Shown here piece by piece: positions 1 through 8,228 of a stretch of DNA of 64,000 nt; within the stretch, counting starts at the first letter, position 1, and the number at the start of each line of letters is the position of its first letter. The DNA comes from Stappia sp. WLB 29 (GTDB lineage: Bacteria > Pseudomonadota > Alphaproteobacteria > Rhizobiales > Stappiaceae), in NCBI RefSeq assembly GCF_023507705.1, contig NZ_JALBGD010000006.1, forward strand, positions 62,001 through 126,000, read 5' to 3'. Both the position numbers and the translations under genes were made by a program. The notes beneath the pieces were generated by a model that was given only the letters and a program-made list of their open reading frames with translations, was not told the DNA's origin and searched no databases.

Positions 1-915
1 GACTGGCTGGTGGTCTACGACCAGCCGCCGCGCGGGTTGCTGACGCTTCTGCCGCGCGAGCGCCGCATCGTCTTCCTGCCCGAGCCGGTGTCGATCAAGC
101 ACTACGATCCAGCCTTCATCTCGCAGTTCGGAATTGCCGTCACCTCCTCGCCGCTGCCGGGTTTCGACGGCGAGGCCTTGCACATGCAGCCATCCTCGCC
201 GTGGTTCTACGGGACGGGGCTCGGCGCATCCGCCGGCGGTTCGCCGCGGCTCGGCTTTGCCGAGCTTGCCGCGCGGCCTGTTCCTTGCGGGCCGGTGCGC
301 GGGCTGATCTCGGCCGTCTGCTCGACCAAGGCTCTGAACCGCAACCAGGTGCGCCGGCTCCGTTTTCTGCGCCGTGCCAAGGCGGCGCTGGGCGAGCGGC
401 TCGACATCTACGGGCGCGGTTTTCGCGAGATCGACGACAAGGCCGAGGGGCTCGACGGCTACCGCTACCACCTGGTGCTGGAAAACAATCTCGATCCGCA
501 TTGCTGGACGGAAAAACTCGCCGATCCGCTCCTGGCCGGGGCCTATCCGATCGTTGCCGGCGGACCGGGGCTGGAGCGCTATTTCGATCCGCTCGGCTTC
601 ACTGCGCTCGACATCACCCGGCCGGAAACGGCGCTGAAGACGCTGCTCGCCGTGGTGGAGGCCGATCCGGTGTCGCGGCCCGAGGTGCAAGCGGCGATGC
701 GCGAGAACCGCCGCCGACTGATGGAGGAGCACCAGGTGTTCCCGGTGCTTGACCGGCTGGTGAAGGGGCGCGGGGAGGGCGCGCCGACCCCGCTGGCCGA
801 GGCACAGGCGATCCGCCCGCCGGCCCGCGCGCCCTATCGCCGGCTGACGCAGGCGCTGAGACCGCTGCGGCGGGCGGCCGACCGGCTGCATCTGGCCTTG
901 TTCGAGCGCGGCTAG
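1..915 (+). CDS. Glycosyltransferase family 10 (fucosyltransferase-like), 5' end cut off
   Basis: The frame is open from the first base, so the N-terminus lies outside the window; 304 residues remain. The C-terminal half carries the family 10 signature: a YHLVLENN stretch followed by WTEKLADPLLAGAYPIV, the nucleotide-sugar (GDP-fucose) binding motif of alpha-1,3-fucosyltransferases. The reaction by family is transfer of fucose or a similar sugar onto a surface glycan at the cytoplasmic side. The C-terminal 40 residues are Arg/Pro/Ala-rich. It converges on the LacI gene with 10 bp between. The sulfotransferase and FkbM genes 7 kb away suggest a polysaccharide region. The donor and acceptor sugars cannot be read from the sequence. 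Confidence 0.8.
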   Translation, partial: DWLVVYDQPPRGLLTLLPRERRIVFLPEPVSIKHYDPAFISQFGIAVTSSPLPGFDGEALHMQPSSPWFYGTGLGASAGGSPRLGFAELAARPVPCGPVRGLISAVCSTKALNRNQVRRLRFLRRAKAALGERLDIYGRGFREIDDKAEGLDGYRYHLVLENNLDPHCWTEKLADPLLAGAYPIVAGGPGLERYFDPLGFTALDITRPETALKTLLAVVEADPVSRPEVQAAMRENRRRLMEEHQVFPVLDRLVKGRGEGAPTPLAEAQAIRPPARAPYRRLTQALRPLRRAADRLHLALFERG

Positions 916-925
916 GGGCAGGACC

Positions 926-1945
926 CTAGGCCGGGTTCGCCGATCCGCCGCGCCGGGTGCTGTCGCGCGCCATCACCTCGAAGCCGAGGTCGACTGTGCG
1001 CCGCTCGGCCTCGCGGCCGGCCAATGCATCGATCATCATCGCCATTGCCTTGCGTCCCATGTCGAGCCGGTAGGTGCGGACGCTGGTCACGGCCGGATTG
1101 GCGACGGCCATCATCTCCAGGTCGTTGAAGCCGCAAATGCCGATCTGGCGGGGACTGTCGAGCCCACGGCGCTGGCATTCGAACAGGGCCCCCAGAGCGA
1201 GATCGTCATTGTTGCAAAGGATCGCGTCGGTGTCCGGCGCGCGGGCCAACAGGTCGGCGGTGAGTTCGCAGCCGAGCGTGACGGTCGAGGCGCGGGGCGT
1301 GGTGATGATCCGCCCCGGATCGAGGACGCCCGCTTCGCGGGCGACATCGCGGAATCCCTCGAGACGGCGCTGGGTGCGCGGGTCGAGCCGGGCGGCGATG
1401 AAGCCGGGACGACGGTAACCGGCGGCGAGCAGATGCCGCGAGGCGGCGCGCGACGCTTCCAGGTGCGAAAAGCCGACCATCATGTCGAAGGGGTCGGGCC
1501 CGGTCTCCATGATCTGGACGATGCGGCAACTCGCCTGGCGCAGCATCACGGCCGTTGCGGCCGACTGGTCGATGCCCGAGACGATCAGTCCGGCGGGCCG
1601 CTGGCTCAGGAAGGTGCGCACCAGCCGCTCTTCTTCCAGCGGCGAGTAGCGCGAGTTGCCGAGCTGCACCTGCCAGTCCGTGCCTTCCGCCTGGCCGTAG
1701 ATGCCGGACATGACATCGGCGAAGACGTTGTTGGTGACGGACGGGACGATGACGCCGATGACATTGGTGCGCCCGGCGGCCAGCGCCCGGGCGGCCGGAT
1801 CGGGCACGTAGCCGAGCCGGTCGATCACTTTGCGGATCTTCTCCAGCGACTTGGCGGAGACGCGCTCCGGTTCGCGCAGCGCACGCGAAACGGTCATAGC
1901 GCTAACACCGGCCTCGCGAGCGACATCTGCGATTGTCACCGCCAA
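926..1945 (-). CDS. gntR: LacI-family transcriptional regulator (gluconate-type GntR)
   Basis: 339 residues. The N-terminal LacI helix-turn-helix is clear (TIADVAREAGVSAMTVSRAL, about residues 4-23), followed by a periplasmic-binding-protein-like effector domain beginning IGVIVPSVTNNVFADV. The start is probably TTG at 1945, with an AGGG 8 nt upstream; GTG at 1939 is the alternative. It is divergent from gluconokinase and a TRAP transporter, with a palindrome typical of LacI operators between them. The likely role is a repressor relieved by gluconate or a related sugar acid. The ligand is inferred from the neighbouring gluconokinase and not from residues. Confidence 0.85.
   Translation of the reverse strand: MAVTIADVAREAGVSAMTVSRALREPERVSAKSLEKIRKVIDRLGYVPDPAARALAAGRTNVIGVIVPSVTNNVFADVMSGIYGQAEGTDWQVQLGNSRYSPLEEERLVRTFLSQRPAGLIVSGIDQSAATAVMLRQASCRIVQIMETGPDPFDMMVGFSHLEASRAASRHLLAAGYRRPGFIAARLDPRTQRRLEGFRDVAREAGVLDPGRIITTPRASTVTLGCELTADLLARAPDTDAILCNNDDLALGALFECQRRGLDSPRQIGICGFNDLEMMAVANPAVTSVRTYRLDMGRKAMAMMIDALAGREAERRTVDLGFEVMARDSTRRGGSANPA
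1897..1907. promoter_or_regulatory. Candidate second LacI operator inside the regulator gene
   Basis: TAGCGCTAACA lies inside the codons for the regulator's own helix-turn-helix (GVSAM). On the minus strand it reads TGTTAGCGCTA, identical over 11 bases to the core of the intergenic operator. The centres are 129 bp apart. It could serve as an auxiliary looping operator, or be a by-product of coding the conserved V-S-A residues. Confidence 0.35.
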
Positions 1946-2014
1946 ATCATTCGCCCTTTCAGTCTATTACGGGAATGGTCAAGGTTTCTTTGAAAGGTAG
2001 CAGAAAAAATCGCA

Positions 2015-2043
2015 TTGACAAATGTTAGCGCTACCATGATAGA
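2015..2043 (+). promoter_or_regulatory. Promoter with embedded LacI/GntR operator for gntK-dctPQM
   Basis: A perfect -35 hexamer TTGACA (2015-2020) is followed after 17 bp by GATAGA (2038-2043). The spacer is filled by ATGTTAGCGCTACCAT (2022-2037), a 16-bp palindrome with one mismatched pair and a central AGCGCT. Such centres are typical of LacI-family operators. Bound repressor would block the space between -35 and -10. The downstream Shine-Dalgarno AGGAGG (2055-2060) sits 10 nt before the GTG of gluconokinase. Confidence 0.75.
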
Positions 2044-2070
2044 CTTTGGGCAAGAGGAGGAGCCTGCCAC

Positions 2071-2616
2071 GTGTCTTTGCCGCAGCTTTCGAGCCAGCCT
2101 GAGGGGCAGGCCGTCGTCATCGTCATGGGAGTGTGCGGCGCCGGCAAGAGCCGGCTGGCCCGTCTGCTTGCCGAGCGACTGGGCGGTGCATTGGTCGAGG
2201 GCGACGATTTCCACAGCGAAGGCGCCAAGGCGCGCATGGCGGCCGGGCTTGCCCTTACGGATGCCGAGCGCGAGCCGTGGCTCGATGCGGTGTCGGCGGC
2301 CGCGCGCGAGCAGCACCGGGCAGGGCGCATGGTGGCGGTGGCGTGTTCGGCCCTGCGCCGCGCCTATCGCGACCGGCTGCGGGCGGCGCTTGGCGATCCG
2401 TTCTTCGTGCATCTTTCGGGCGACCGCGCGTTGATCGCCGAGCGGCTGGCGGCGCGCGACGACCATTTCGTGGGCGAGAGCCTGCTCGACAGCCAGCTTG
2501 CGGCGCTGGAGCCGCTGGCGGGCGACGAGCGCGGTCTCACCCTTTCCATTTCCCCTCCGGTCGAGGAGCTTGCAGGCCGGACGCTGGAAAGACTTGCGGA
2601 GCTTGCTTCGCAGTAA
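2071..2616 (+). CDS. gntK: Gluconokinase
   Basis: 181 residues, the usual length. It phosphorylates D-gluconate to 6-phosphogluconate with ATP in the cytoplasm, feeding the Entner-Doudoroff or pentose phosphate route. The P-loop GVCGAGKS is at residues 20-27. GDDFHSEGAKARMAAGLALT and ACSALRRAYRDRLR are gluconokinase family motifs, and HFVGESLLDSQLAALEPL is the typical lid/C-terminal segment. It starts with GTG behind AGGAGG. It is first in a co-directional set with dctPQM, under the LacI operator. This makes gluconate or a sugar acid entering the same route the most likely TRAP substrate. Confidence 0.92.
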   Translation: MSLPQLSSQPEGQAVVIVMGVCGAGKSRLARLLAERLGGALVEGDDFHSEGAKARMAAGLALTDAEREPWLDAVSAAAREQHRAGRMVAVACSALRRAYRDRLRAALGDPFFVHLSGDRALIAERLAARDDHFVGESLLDSQLAALEPLAGDERGLTLSISPPVEELAGRTLERLAELASQ

Positions 2617-2682
2617 GACGGGACTGGGCGGCCGGAACCGGGTCGCGCCCGCCCCGATGGATCATCCAAGGGAGGAAACAGG

Positions 2683-3705
2683 ATGTTCAGGAAACTCGGT
2701 ACCCTAGCTGTTGCGGCCATCGCCGGCACGGCCATTGCCACCGGCGCGCTGGCGCAGGACTTCAGCTTCAAGTTCCAGTCGTCCGATCCGGCCGGCAACC
2801 CCAACTTCATCCTGCAGCAGGGCTGGGCGGAGAGCGTCAAGGAGAAGACCGGCGGCCGTGTCGTCATCGAGCTTCTGCCGGTCGAATCCATCGTCGCCCA
2901 CAACGAGACGCAGGACGCCATCGCCGCCGGCATTCTCGACGGCCACGTCACCGACACGTCGTATTTCTCCGGCAAGGACCCGGCCTTCGGCCTGATCGCC
3001 AATCCGGTCGGCGCCTGGTCGGCTCCGGAGGAAATGTTCGACTTCATGTCGAGCGGCGGCGGCAAGGAGCTGATGAACGAGTTGCTGGAGCCTTATGGCC
3101 TGCACTTCATCGGTGCCACCACGCCAGGTCTGGAGGCTTTCGTCTCCAAGGTGCCGCTCAACGGCGTCGACGATCTCAAGGGCCTGAAGGTGCGCGCGCC
3201 GGAAGGCCTGGTGCAGCAGGTCTTCGCCGCGGCCGGAGCTGCGCCGGTGAACCTGCCGGGCTCCGAGGTCTTCACCTCGCTCGACAAGGGCGTGATCGAC
3301 GCGGCCGACTATTCGGTCTTCTCGACCAACCAGGCGCAGGGCCTGCACGACGTGGCGCCGAACCCCGTCTATCCGGGCTTCCACTCCATGCCGCTGGTCG
3401 AGATCTCCATCAGCAAGGCCAAGTGGGACGCGCTTCCCGACGACCTGAAGACCGCTCTGGAGGAAAGCGTTGCGGCCTTCGCGCAGGTGCAGGTGGCGGC
3501 TCTTGCCGAGAACGACATGAAGGCCGTCGAGGCGGCCAAGGCCGGCGGCAAGATCACCGTCAGCGACTGGCCGGCCGAGGAGCGGGCGAAGTTCCGCACC
3601 ATCGCCACCGGCGAATGGGCCAAGGTCGCGGAGCGTTCGGAGAGCGCCCGCAAGGTCTATGATACGCTCACCGGCTATCTGAAAGAAAAGGGCCTGATGC
3701 AGTAA
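2683..3705 (+). CDS. dctP: TRAP transporter periplasmic substrate-binding protein DctP
   Basis: 340 residues. A Sec signal peptide (KLGTLAVAAIAGTAIATG) ends with a likely cleavage after GALA-Q. The mature part has the DctP fold markers: FILQQGWAESVKEKTGGRVV near the start and LKGLKVRAPEGLVQQVFAAA in the middle, where a conserved Arg binds the substrate carboxylate. It delivers an organic acid to the DctQM membrane pair. A strong GGGAGGAAACAGG Shine-Dalgarno precedes the ATG. It lies 66 bp after gntK, so gluconate or a related sugar acid is the inferred ligand. Confidence 0.9.
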   Translation: MFRKLGTLAVAAIAGTAIATGALAQDFSFKFQSSDPAGNPNFILQQGWAESVKEKTGGRVVIELLPVESIVAHNETQDAIAAGILDGHVTDTSYFSGKDPAFGLIANPVGAWSAPEEMFDFMSSGGGKELMNELLEPYGLHFIGATTPGLEAFVSKVPLNGVDDLKGLKVRAPEGLVQQVFAAAGAAPVNLPGSEVFTSLDKGVIDAADYSVFSTNQAQGLHDVAPNPVYPGFHSMPLVEISISKAKWDALPDDLKTALEESVAAFAQVQVAALAENDMKAVEAAKAGGKITVSDWPAEERAKFRTIATGEWAKVAERSESARKVYDTLTGYLKEKGLMQ

Positions 3706-3725
3706 GGCATCGGAGCACTTTTCGG

Positions 3726-3757
3726 CGGGCGCGGCAGCGGTCGCGCCCGTCTCTTTG
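3726..3757 (+). terminator. Intercistronic hairpin after dctP
   Basis: CGGGCGCG (3726-3733) pairs with CGCGCCCG (3742-3749) around an 8-nt loop, followed by the pyrimidine run TCTCTTT. It begins 20 nt after the dctP stop and lies before dctQ. It would act as a partial terminator or as a 3'-end stabiliser, letting the binding protein be made in excess over the membrane subunits. Confidence 0.65.
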
Positions 3758-3815
3758 ACCGCAACCCGGGAGGGAGAACCCGGGGCACGCGGGATTCCGC
3801 AACGGGGAGGAGCGC

Positions 3816-4367
3816 ATGTCTGAGCAACCGGAGCTTCCGGGGCACACAGAGGAAGCCGGTGCGATCGAGGAAGCCGGTCTGCTCGGGCGGCTGATCGACC
3901 GGGGCGGGCTGGTCTTCGCCATCGGCATCGTCGCGTCGATGGCGATCCTCCTCAACGAGGTGGCGCTGCGCTATATCTTCAACGCGCCCACCATCTGGGC
4001 GCACGAGGCCACGATCTTTCTCTGCGGCGTCGCCTTCATCTATGGCGGGCTCTATTGCACCGTCCGCGACCGGCACATCCGTGTGGTGCTGATCTACGAC
4101 GTGCTGCCGCCCCGCGCCCGCCGCCTGTTCGACATCGCGATCTCTCTGATCTGCGCTGCCGCCAGCGCGATGTTCGCCTATGCCGCGTGGCTGATGGTTC
4201 AGCGCGCCGCATTCCGCCCCGACGGCTCGTTCCGCCTGGAGAGTTCGGGCAGTGCCTGGGATCCGCCGTTTCCCGGCCTTCTCAAGGTTTTCCTGCTGGT
4301 CGTCCTTGCGGTGATGGCCCTGCAGTTTCTGGTGCTTGCGGTGAACTACGCGAAGGGGCGGCGCTGA
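3816..4367 (+). CDS. dctQ: TRAP transporter small membrane subunit DctQ
   Basis: 183 residues with four predicted membrane segments, starting around LVFAIGIVASMAILLNEVAL. RYIFNAPTIWAHEATIFLCG is the conserved DctQ signature. The N-terminal 25 residues are acidic and unusual for the family but short. Its TGA overlaps the ATG of dctM by one base, which suggests translational coupling. It works with DctM and DctP in sodium-driven uptake. Confidence 0.88.
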   Translation: MSEQPELPGHTEEAGAIEEAGLLGRLIDRGGLVFAIGIVASMAILLNEVALRYIFNAPTIWAHEATIFLCGVAFIYGGLYCTVRDRHIRVVLIYDVLPPRARRLFDIAISLICAAASAMFAYAAWLMVQRAAFRPDGSFRLESSGSAWDPPFPGLLKVFLLVVLAVMALQFLVLAVNYAKGRR

Positions 4368-5683
4368 TGGAAGTCTTCGGTTCGTTGCAGCCGCTCGGGA
4401 TCGAGGCCGGCACCTTCCTGATGTTCGCCCTGCTGCTGGGGCTGCTCGTCACCGGCATTCCGCTGGCCTTCGTCACCCTGCTCGTGGCGCTGATCTTCGC
4501 GCTCGGCTGGTTCGGGCCGACCGTGGTGCCGCTGATCACCAGCCGCGTCTATTCCTTCGTCTCCTCCTTCGTCTTCGTCTCCGTGCCGATGTTCGTGCTG
4601 ATGGCGGCGATCCTCGACCGCTCCGGCATCGCCCGAGACCTCTTCGATGCCATGCGCCTGCTCGGCGGGCGGCTGCGCGGCGGCATCGCCGTCCAGACCA
4701 TTCTCGTCGCGGTGATCCTTGCCGCCATGAGCGGTATCATCGGCGGCGAGGTGGTGCTTTTGGGACTGGTCGCGCTGCCGCAGATGCTGCGGCTCGGATA
4801 CGACAAGCATCTGGCCATCGGCGTCGTGTGCGCCGGCGGTGCGCTCGGCACCATGGTGCCCCCGTCCATCGTGCTGATCATCTATGGGCTGACGGCCAAC
4901 GTCTCGGTCGGCGATCTCTTCACCGCGGCCTTCATGCCGGGGTTGATGCTCGCTGGCTTCTACGTCGCCTATGTGCTGATCCGGGCCCGGCTCAATCCTT
5001 CGCTCGCGCCGATTGCCGACGGACCGGCCGAGCCGCTATCGGAGAAGCTGCGCCTGCTGAAGGGACTGATCCTGCCCCTGCTCGTCGTCGGCGGCGTACT
5101 TGGCTCGATCTATGGCGGCATCGCCTCGGTGACCGAGGCCTCGGCGGTGGGGGTGGCCGGAGTATTGCTGTCGACGGTGGTGCGCGGCGAGTTCAGCCTC
5201 GCGCTGCTCAAGGGCGCCGCGCTGCAGACGCTGCAGACGGTCGGCATGATCGTGTGGATCGGCATCGGCGCCAGCGCGCTGGTCGGCGTGTTCAACCTGA
5301 TGGGCGGCATCCGCTTCGTCTCGGCGATGATCACCGGGATCTCGGACTATCCGATCGTCATCCTGCTGTTCATGATGCTGATCCTGTTCGTCCTCGGCAT
5401 GTTCCTGGACTGGGTCGGCATCGCGCTTCTGACCATGCCGATCTTCGTGCCTATCATCGTCCAGCTCGGCTATGATCCGGTGTGGTTCGGCGTGCTGTTC
5501 TGCATGAACATGCAGGTGTCGTTCCTGTCGCCGCCCTTTGGGCCGGCCGCGTTCTACCTCAAGAGCGTGGCGCCCCCCGGGATCACGCTGGCGACGATCT
5601 TCCGCTCGCTGCTGCCCTTCATCTGCCTGCAGATCCTGGCCGTGGCGATGCTGATCGTCTTCCCCGGCATCACCGGGCGCTGA
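4367..5683 (+). CDS. dctM: TRAP transporter large membrane subunit DctM
   Basis: 438 residues, about twelve membrane segments, the normal length for DctM. The start is the ATG overlapping the dctQ stop, which fits coupling and gives the usual N-terminus (GTFLMFALLLGLLVTGIPLA). The motifs GTMVPPSIVLIIYG and FLDWVGIALLTMPIFVPI are conserved in the transport core. The reading frame is open further upstream, but that part is antisense-frame noise inside dctQ. The stop lies 14 bp inside the end of the convergent gene 5670-6647. Confidence 0.9.
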   Translation: MEVFGSLQPLGIEAGTFLMFALLLGLLVTGIPLAFVTLLVALIFALGWFGPTVVPLITSRVYSFVSSFVFVSVPMFVLMAAILDRSGIARDLFDAMRLLGGRLRGGIAVQTILVAVILAAMSGIIGGEVVLLGLVALPQMLRLGYDKHLAIGVVCAGGALGTMVPPSIVLIIYGLTANVSVGDLFTAAFMPGLMLAGFYVAYVLIRARLNPSLAPIADGPAEPLSEKLRLLKGLILPLLVVGGVLGSIYGGIASVTEASAVGVAGVLLSTVVRGEFSLALLKGAALQTLQTVGMIVWIGIGASALVGVFNLMGGIRFVSAMITGISDYPIVILLFMMLILFVLGMFLDWVGIALLTMPIFVPIIVQLGYDPVWFGVLFCMNMQVSFLSPPFGPAAFYLKSVAPPGITLATIFRSLLPFICLQILAVAMLIVFPGITGR

Positions 5684-6647
5684 GGCGCTCCAGAGCGAGA
5701 CCGAGCCCGGCGGCGATCACCGCCGGACGCGGATCGGGCCGGCGCGACGGGTCGGCGATCTCGACGAGACGCTGGAGCGTGCCGTCGGCAAGGACGGCTG
5801 CCGAGAGCTCGCCGGTGGACGGGGCGAACAGTGTACGGGCGCGGCGCAGGCGCTCTACCAGCGCGCGCAAGGGAAGATCGGACGGGTCGACGATGTCGAG
5901 GCGATTGTCGGCCACTGCCTTGCGAAGCTCTGCGTGCCCGGCCAGCAGCCGTTCGGCGCGCGGGGCTCCGCCATCGCACAGGAAGAGATCGGTCGGCTCT
6001 CCCGGTGCGCCGTGCGATGGATAGACTGCCGCGAGCTTGGCCGCGATCCGGGCAAGGATGCCGGCATGGCCGAGCGGCCGCTCGATCACATAGACCGCAC
6101 CGCTGCGGGTGACGCGGCCCTGGCGCATCAACTCGACCGGGCGCGGCCGGAACACGCCGTCGGTGAGCGCGTCCTGGAAATGGTCGGTCATTCCCATCGA
6201 GACCGGCACCACGACGAGCAGGTCCTGGGGCAGGGCAAAATGGTCGAGCGCGAAAAAGCGCGGCAGCACGTCGGAGCAGAAAGCGGCGAGCGTGCCGTCG
6301 TCGCCGTGATGCAGCACGGTCAGCGGCTCGCGCCGCACCGGGTTCATCCGCAGCCGCCGGGTCACGTCGGGCCGGGCTTTCTGCCAGGGCAGAAGCTCCT
6401 CGCCCGGCTGCGGGGCGACCAGGCGGGCATCGTCGAACAGGAGGCCCGAAAGCGGGTCGATGTCGAGCGGGCCGGAAACGCGCAGGCAGCCGAGCCGGTC
6501 GTGGCCTTGCAGAGTTGCCGCCACCTCTTCGCCGATGCGCTCGATGCGGCCTTCGGTAAGATGCGTACGCGGCCAGGCCGGCAGCATCAGACGGCTCGCC
6601 AGCGCCCGGAAGAGAGCGGGCATGAGCACGGCGTCCAGCCGCTTCAT
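5670..6647 (-). CDS. Unassigned protein, possibly a GT61-like glycosyltransferase
   Basis: 325 residues from ATG at 6647 (MKRLDAVLMPALFRALASRL). There is no signal peptide or membrane segment. The layout, with FFALDHFALPQDLLVVVPVS in the middle and a C-terminal stretch asking for position-dependent access (DLFLCDGGAPRAERLLAGH, then IVDPSDLPLRALVERLRRA), resembles DUF563/GT61 proteins of capsule loci. I could not identify catalytic residues. The frame continues upstream of 6647, but that overlaps the divergent promoter. The surroundings are glycan-modifying genes. Confidence 0.55.
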   Translation of the reverse strand: MKRLDAVLMPALFRALASRLMLPAWPRTHLTEGRIERIGEEVAATLQGHDRLGCLRVSGPLDIDPLSGLLFDDARLVAPQPGEELLPWQKARPDVTRRLRMNPVRREPLTVLHHGDDGTLAAFCSDVLPRFFALDHFALPQDLLVVVPVSMGMTDHFQDALTDGVFRPRPVELMRQGRVTRSGAVYVIERPLGHAGILARIAAKLAAVYPSHGAPGEPTDLFLCDGGAPRAERLLAGHAELRKAVADNRLDIVDPSDLPLRALVERLRRARTLFAPSTGELSAAVLADGTLQRLVEIADPSRRPDPRPAVIAAGLGLALERLSAR

Positions 6648-6759
6648 CCAGCTTCCCGGGACTGGCTTTGACACGTCGGGCCACCTATAAGGCTGCGAAA
6701 TGGGTCGCGACGCGCCACGCTTACGGGCGGCGCAGCGGGAAAGCAAGCATGGAGTCCGC

Positions 6760-7518
6760 ATGAAGTCTGAGGTCTTCAACCTCAACGTCTTCACCAACGT
6801 GGCATCGCGGGACCCGTCCCACTGCCTTGCCCAGCATGCCGTGCGCTCGTTTTTCGATGTCTTCGGCAAGGACAGCCGTCACCGTATCGTCACCCGCATC
6901 TTCATCGATCCCAATCCGAACCCGGACATATTCGAGCCCTGGGTCGCGACGATCCGCGACGGGTTGCCGGACATTCCCTTCGAGCTGGTGCAGACCAACG
7001 GCATGCTCGACGGCTTCTCCCGCTCGCTGGAGGTCTGCGAGGGCGCCTATGCGATGCAGCTGGAGCATGATTTCGTCTTCGTGAAGAGCCGCATCCATCA
7101 TTCGCTCGACCGTATGGTCGACGAGATGCGGACGCGCGGGATCGACTACCTGCGCTTCAACAAGCGGCGGAACCGGCCGGCCGCCTTCGATCTGGGGTTG
7201 GAGCCGGCGGGCGATGCCGACTTTCCGATCTGCCGGATCAGCGGGCGGTCCAACAACCCGCACATCCTCGACATCGCGCGATATCGCGAGGTAGTGCTGC
7301 CGCTGCTGAAGGGTCCGGACGGGCATTCGGTCGGGCTGGAAGGCGGGCTCTGCCGCCATGTCGGCGGTGGCTATATCTACGGCCCCTACGGCCATCCGCG
7401 CACGGTCGGTCATCTCGACGGTCGCCGGCTGCGCTTCAGCGACGGCATTCGCCGCCGGCTCTACCTGCTCGGCGAGACGCTGTCGCGCAGGTCCCAGCGT
7501 TCCCAGACGAACGGATAG
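6760..7518 (+). CDS. Unassigned cytoplasmic protein in a glycan locus
   Basis: 252 residues from ATG 6760, with GGAG 5 nt upstream. I do not recognise the family. It begins VFNLNVFTNVASRDPSHCLA and contains YAMQLEHDFVFVKSR; an acidic LEHD in such a setting is reminiscent of the metal-binding DxD of GT-A glycosyltransferases. A nearby RFNKRRNRPAAFD could bind phosphate. Its last 58 bp overlap, on the opposite strand, the end of the FkbM gene. It is divergent from 5670-6647. A glycosyltransferase role is only an inference. Confidence 0.6.
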   Translation: MKSEVFNLNVFTNVASRDPSHCLAQHAVRSFFDVFGKDSRHRIVTRIFIDPNPNPDIFEPWVATIRDGLPDIPFELVQTNGMLDGFSRSLEVCEGAYAMQLEHDFVFVKSRIHHSLDRMVDEMRTRGIDYLRFNKRRNRPAAFDLGLEPAGDADFPICRISGRSNNPHILDIARYREVVLPLLKGPDGHSVGLEGGLCRHVGGGYIYGPYGHPRTVGHLDGRRLRFSDGIRRRLYLLGETLSRRSQRSQTNG

Positions 7519-8114
7519 CGCCAGGCAAGGTCGTGGGTCTTCGACAGGCCCTCGGCGATGCGTGCATAGCGCTCGCGGCTGGTGCCGTCGATCAGGTGGA
7601 ATTGCACCATGAGATGGCGCACCTCCCCCATCAGGCCTTCCGCGATCAGGTTCTCCAGGACCGGGTATTCGTCGCCCTCGATGTTGAGCTTCATCAGGTC
7701 GATCGGCCGGCCGGCAGCGCGAACGACGTCCGAGGCGCGGCGCAGCTGGACTTCGACGCTCTCGCCCTCTTGCCGCCGCTGGGTGCTGCTGCCGTCATTG
7801 TCGTAGACGAGCTTCGCCGTGCCGTTGAAATCCGACAGGCCGGCGCAGTCCAGCGTCACGTTCGGCATGGCGGCAAGCAGCGGGCGGGCGCGTTCGCAGA
7901 ATTCCGGCGCCGGCTCGAAGGCCAGAACCTTCGGGGAGCCCTTCTGGGAGATGCGGGCGGAAAAGTCGCCTTTGTAGAAGCCGGCGTCGACGACCAGAGA
8001 CTTTCCGTCCAGCGATACGTCGGTCAACAGGCGTTCGTCGCCCTTTGCGAGTTTCCAGCGCTTGACGGCCCGGTAGTGCGGGTCGAGGGCGAAGCGGATC
8101 AGGTTGAAGCCCAT
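7461..8114 (-). CDS. FkbM-family SAM-dependent methyltransferase
   Basis: 217 residues from ATG 8114. SAM-binding motif I is LVVDAGFYKGDFS, motif II is VLAFEPAPEFCERARPLL, and the FkbM hallmark is PIDLMKLNIEGDEYPVLENL. FkbM proteins O-methylate hydroxyls of polyketides, glycolipids or sugars. Next to a sulfotransferase and a GT10 gene, O-methylation of a surface glycan is the likeliest job. An upstream in-frame extension lacks a ribosome site. The 3' end overlaps the convergent gene by 58 bp. Confidence 0.85.
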   Translation of the reverse strand: MGFNLIRFALDPHYRAVKRWKLAKGDERLLTDVSLDGKSLVVDAGFYKGDFSARISQKGSPKVLAFEPAPEFCERARPLLAAMPNVTLDCAGLSDFNGTAKLVYDNDGSSTQRRQEGESVEVQLRRASDVVRAAGRPIDLMKLNIEGDEYPVLENLIAEGLMGEVRHLMVQFHLIDGTSRERYARIAEGLSKTHDLAWRYPFVWERWDLRDSVSPSR

Positions 8115-8228
8115 TGGGGATCGTGAACTCGCGAAAGGAACGAAACGGCCGGTCGCCTTGCGGGCGCCTGACTGAGCCATTGCAGCTTGGGCGGCGAATT
8201 GCAAGTCCGCGACCTGCCGCAGGACACT

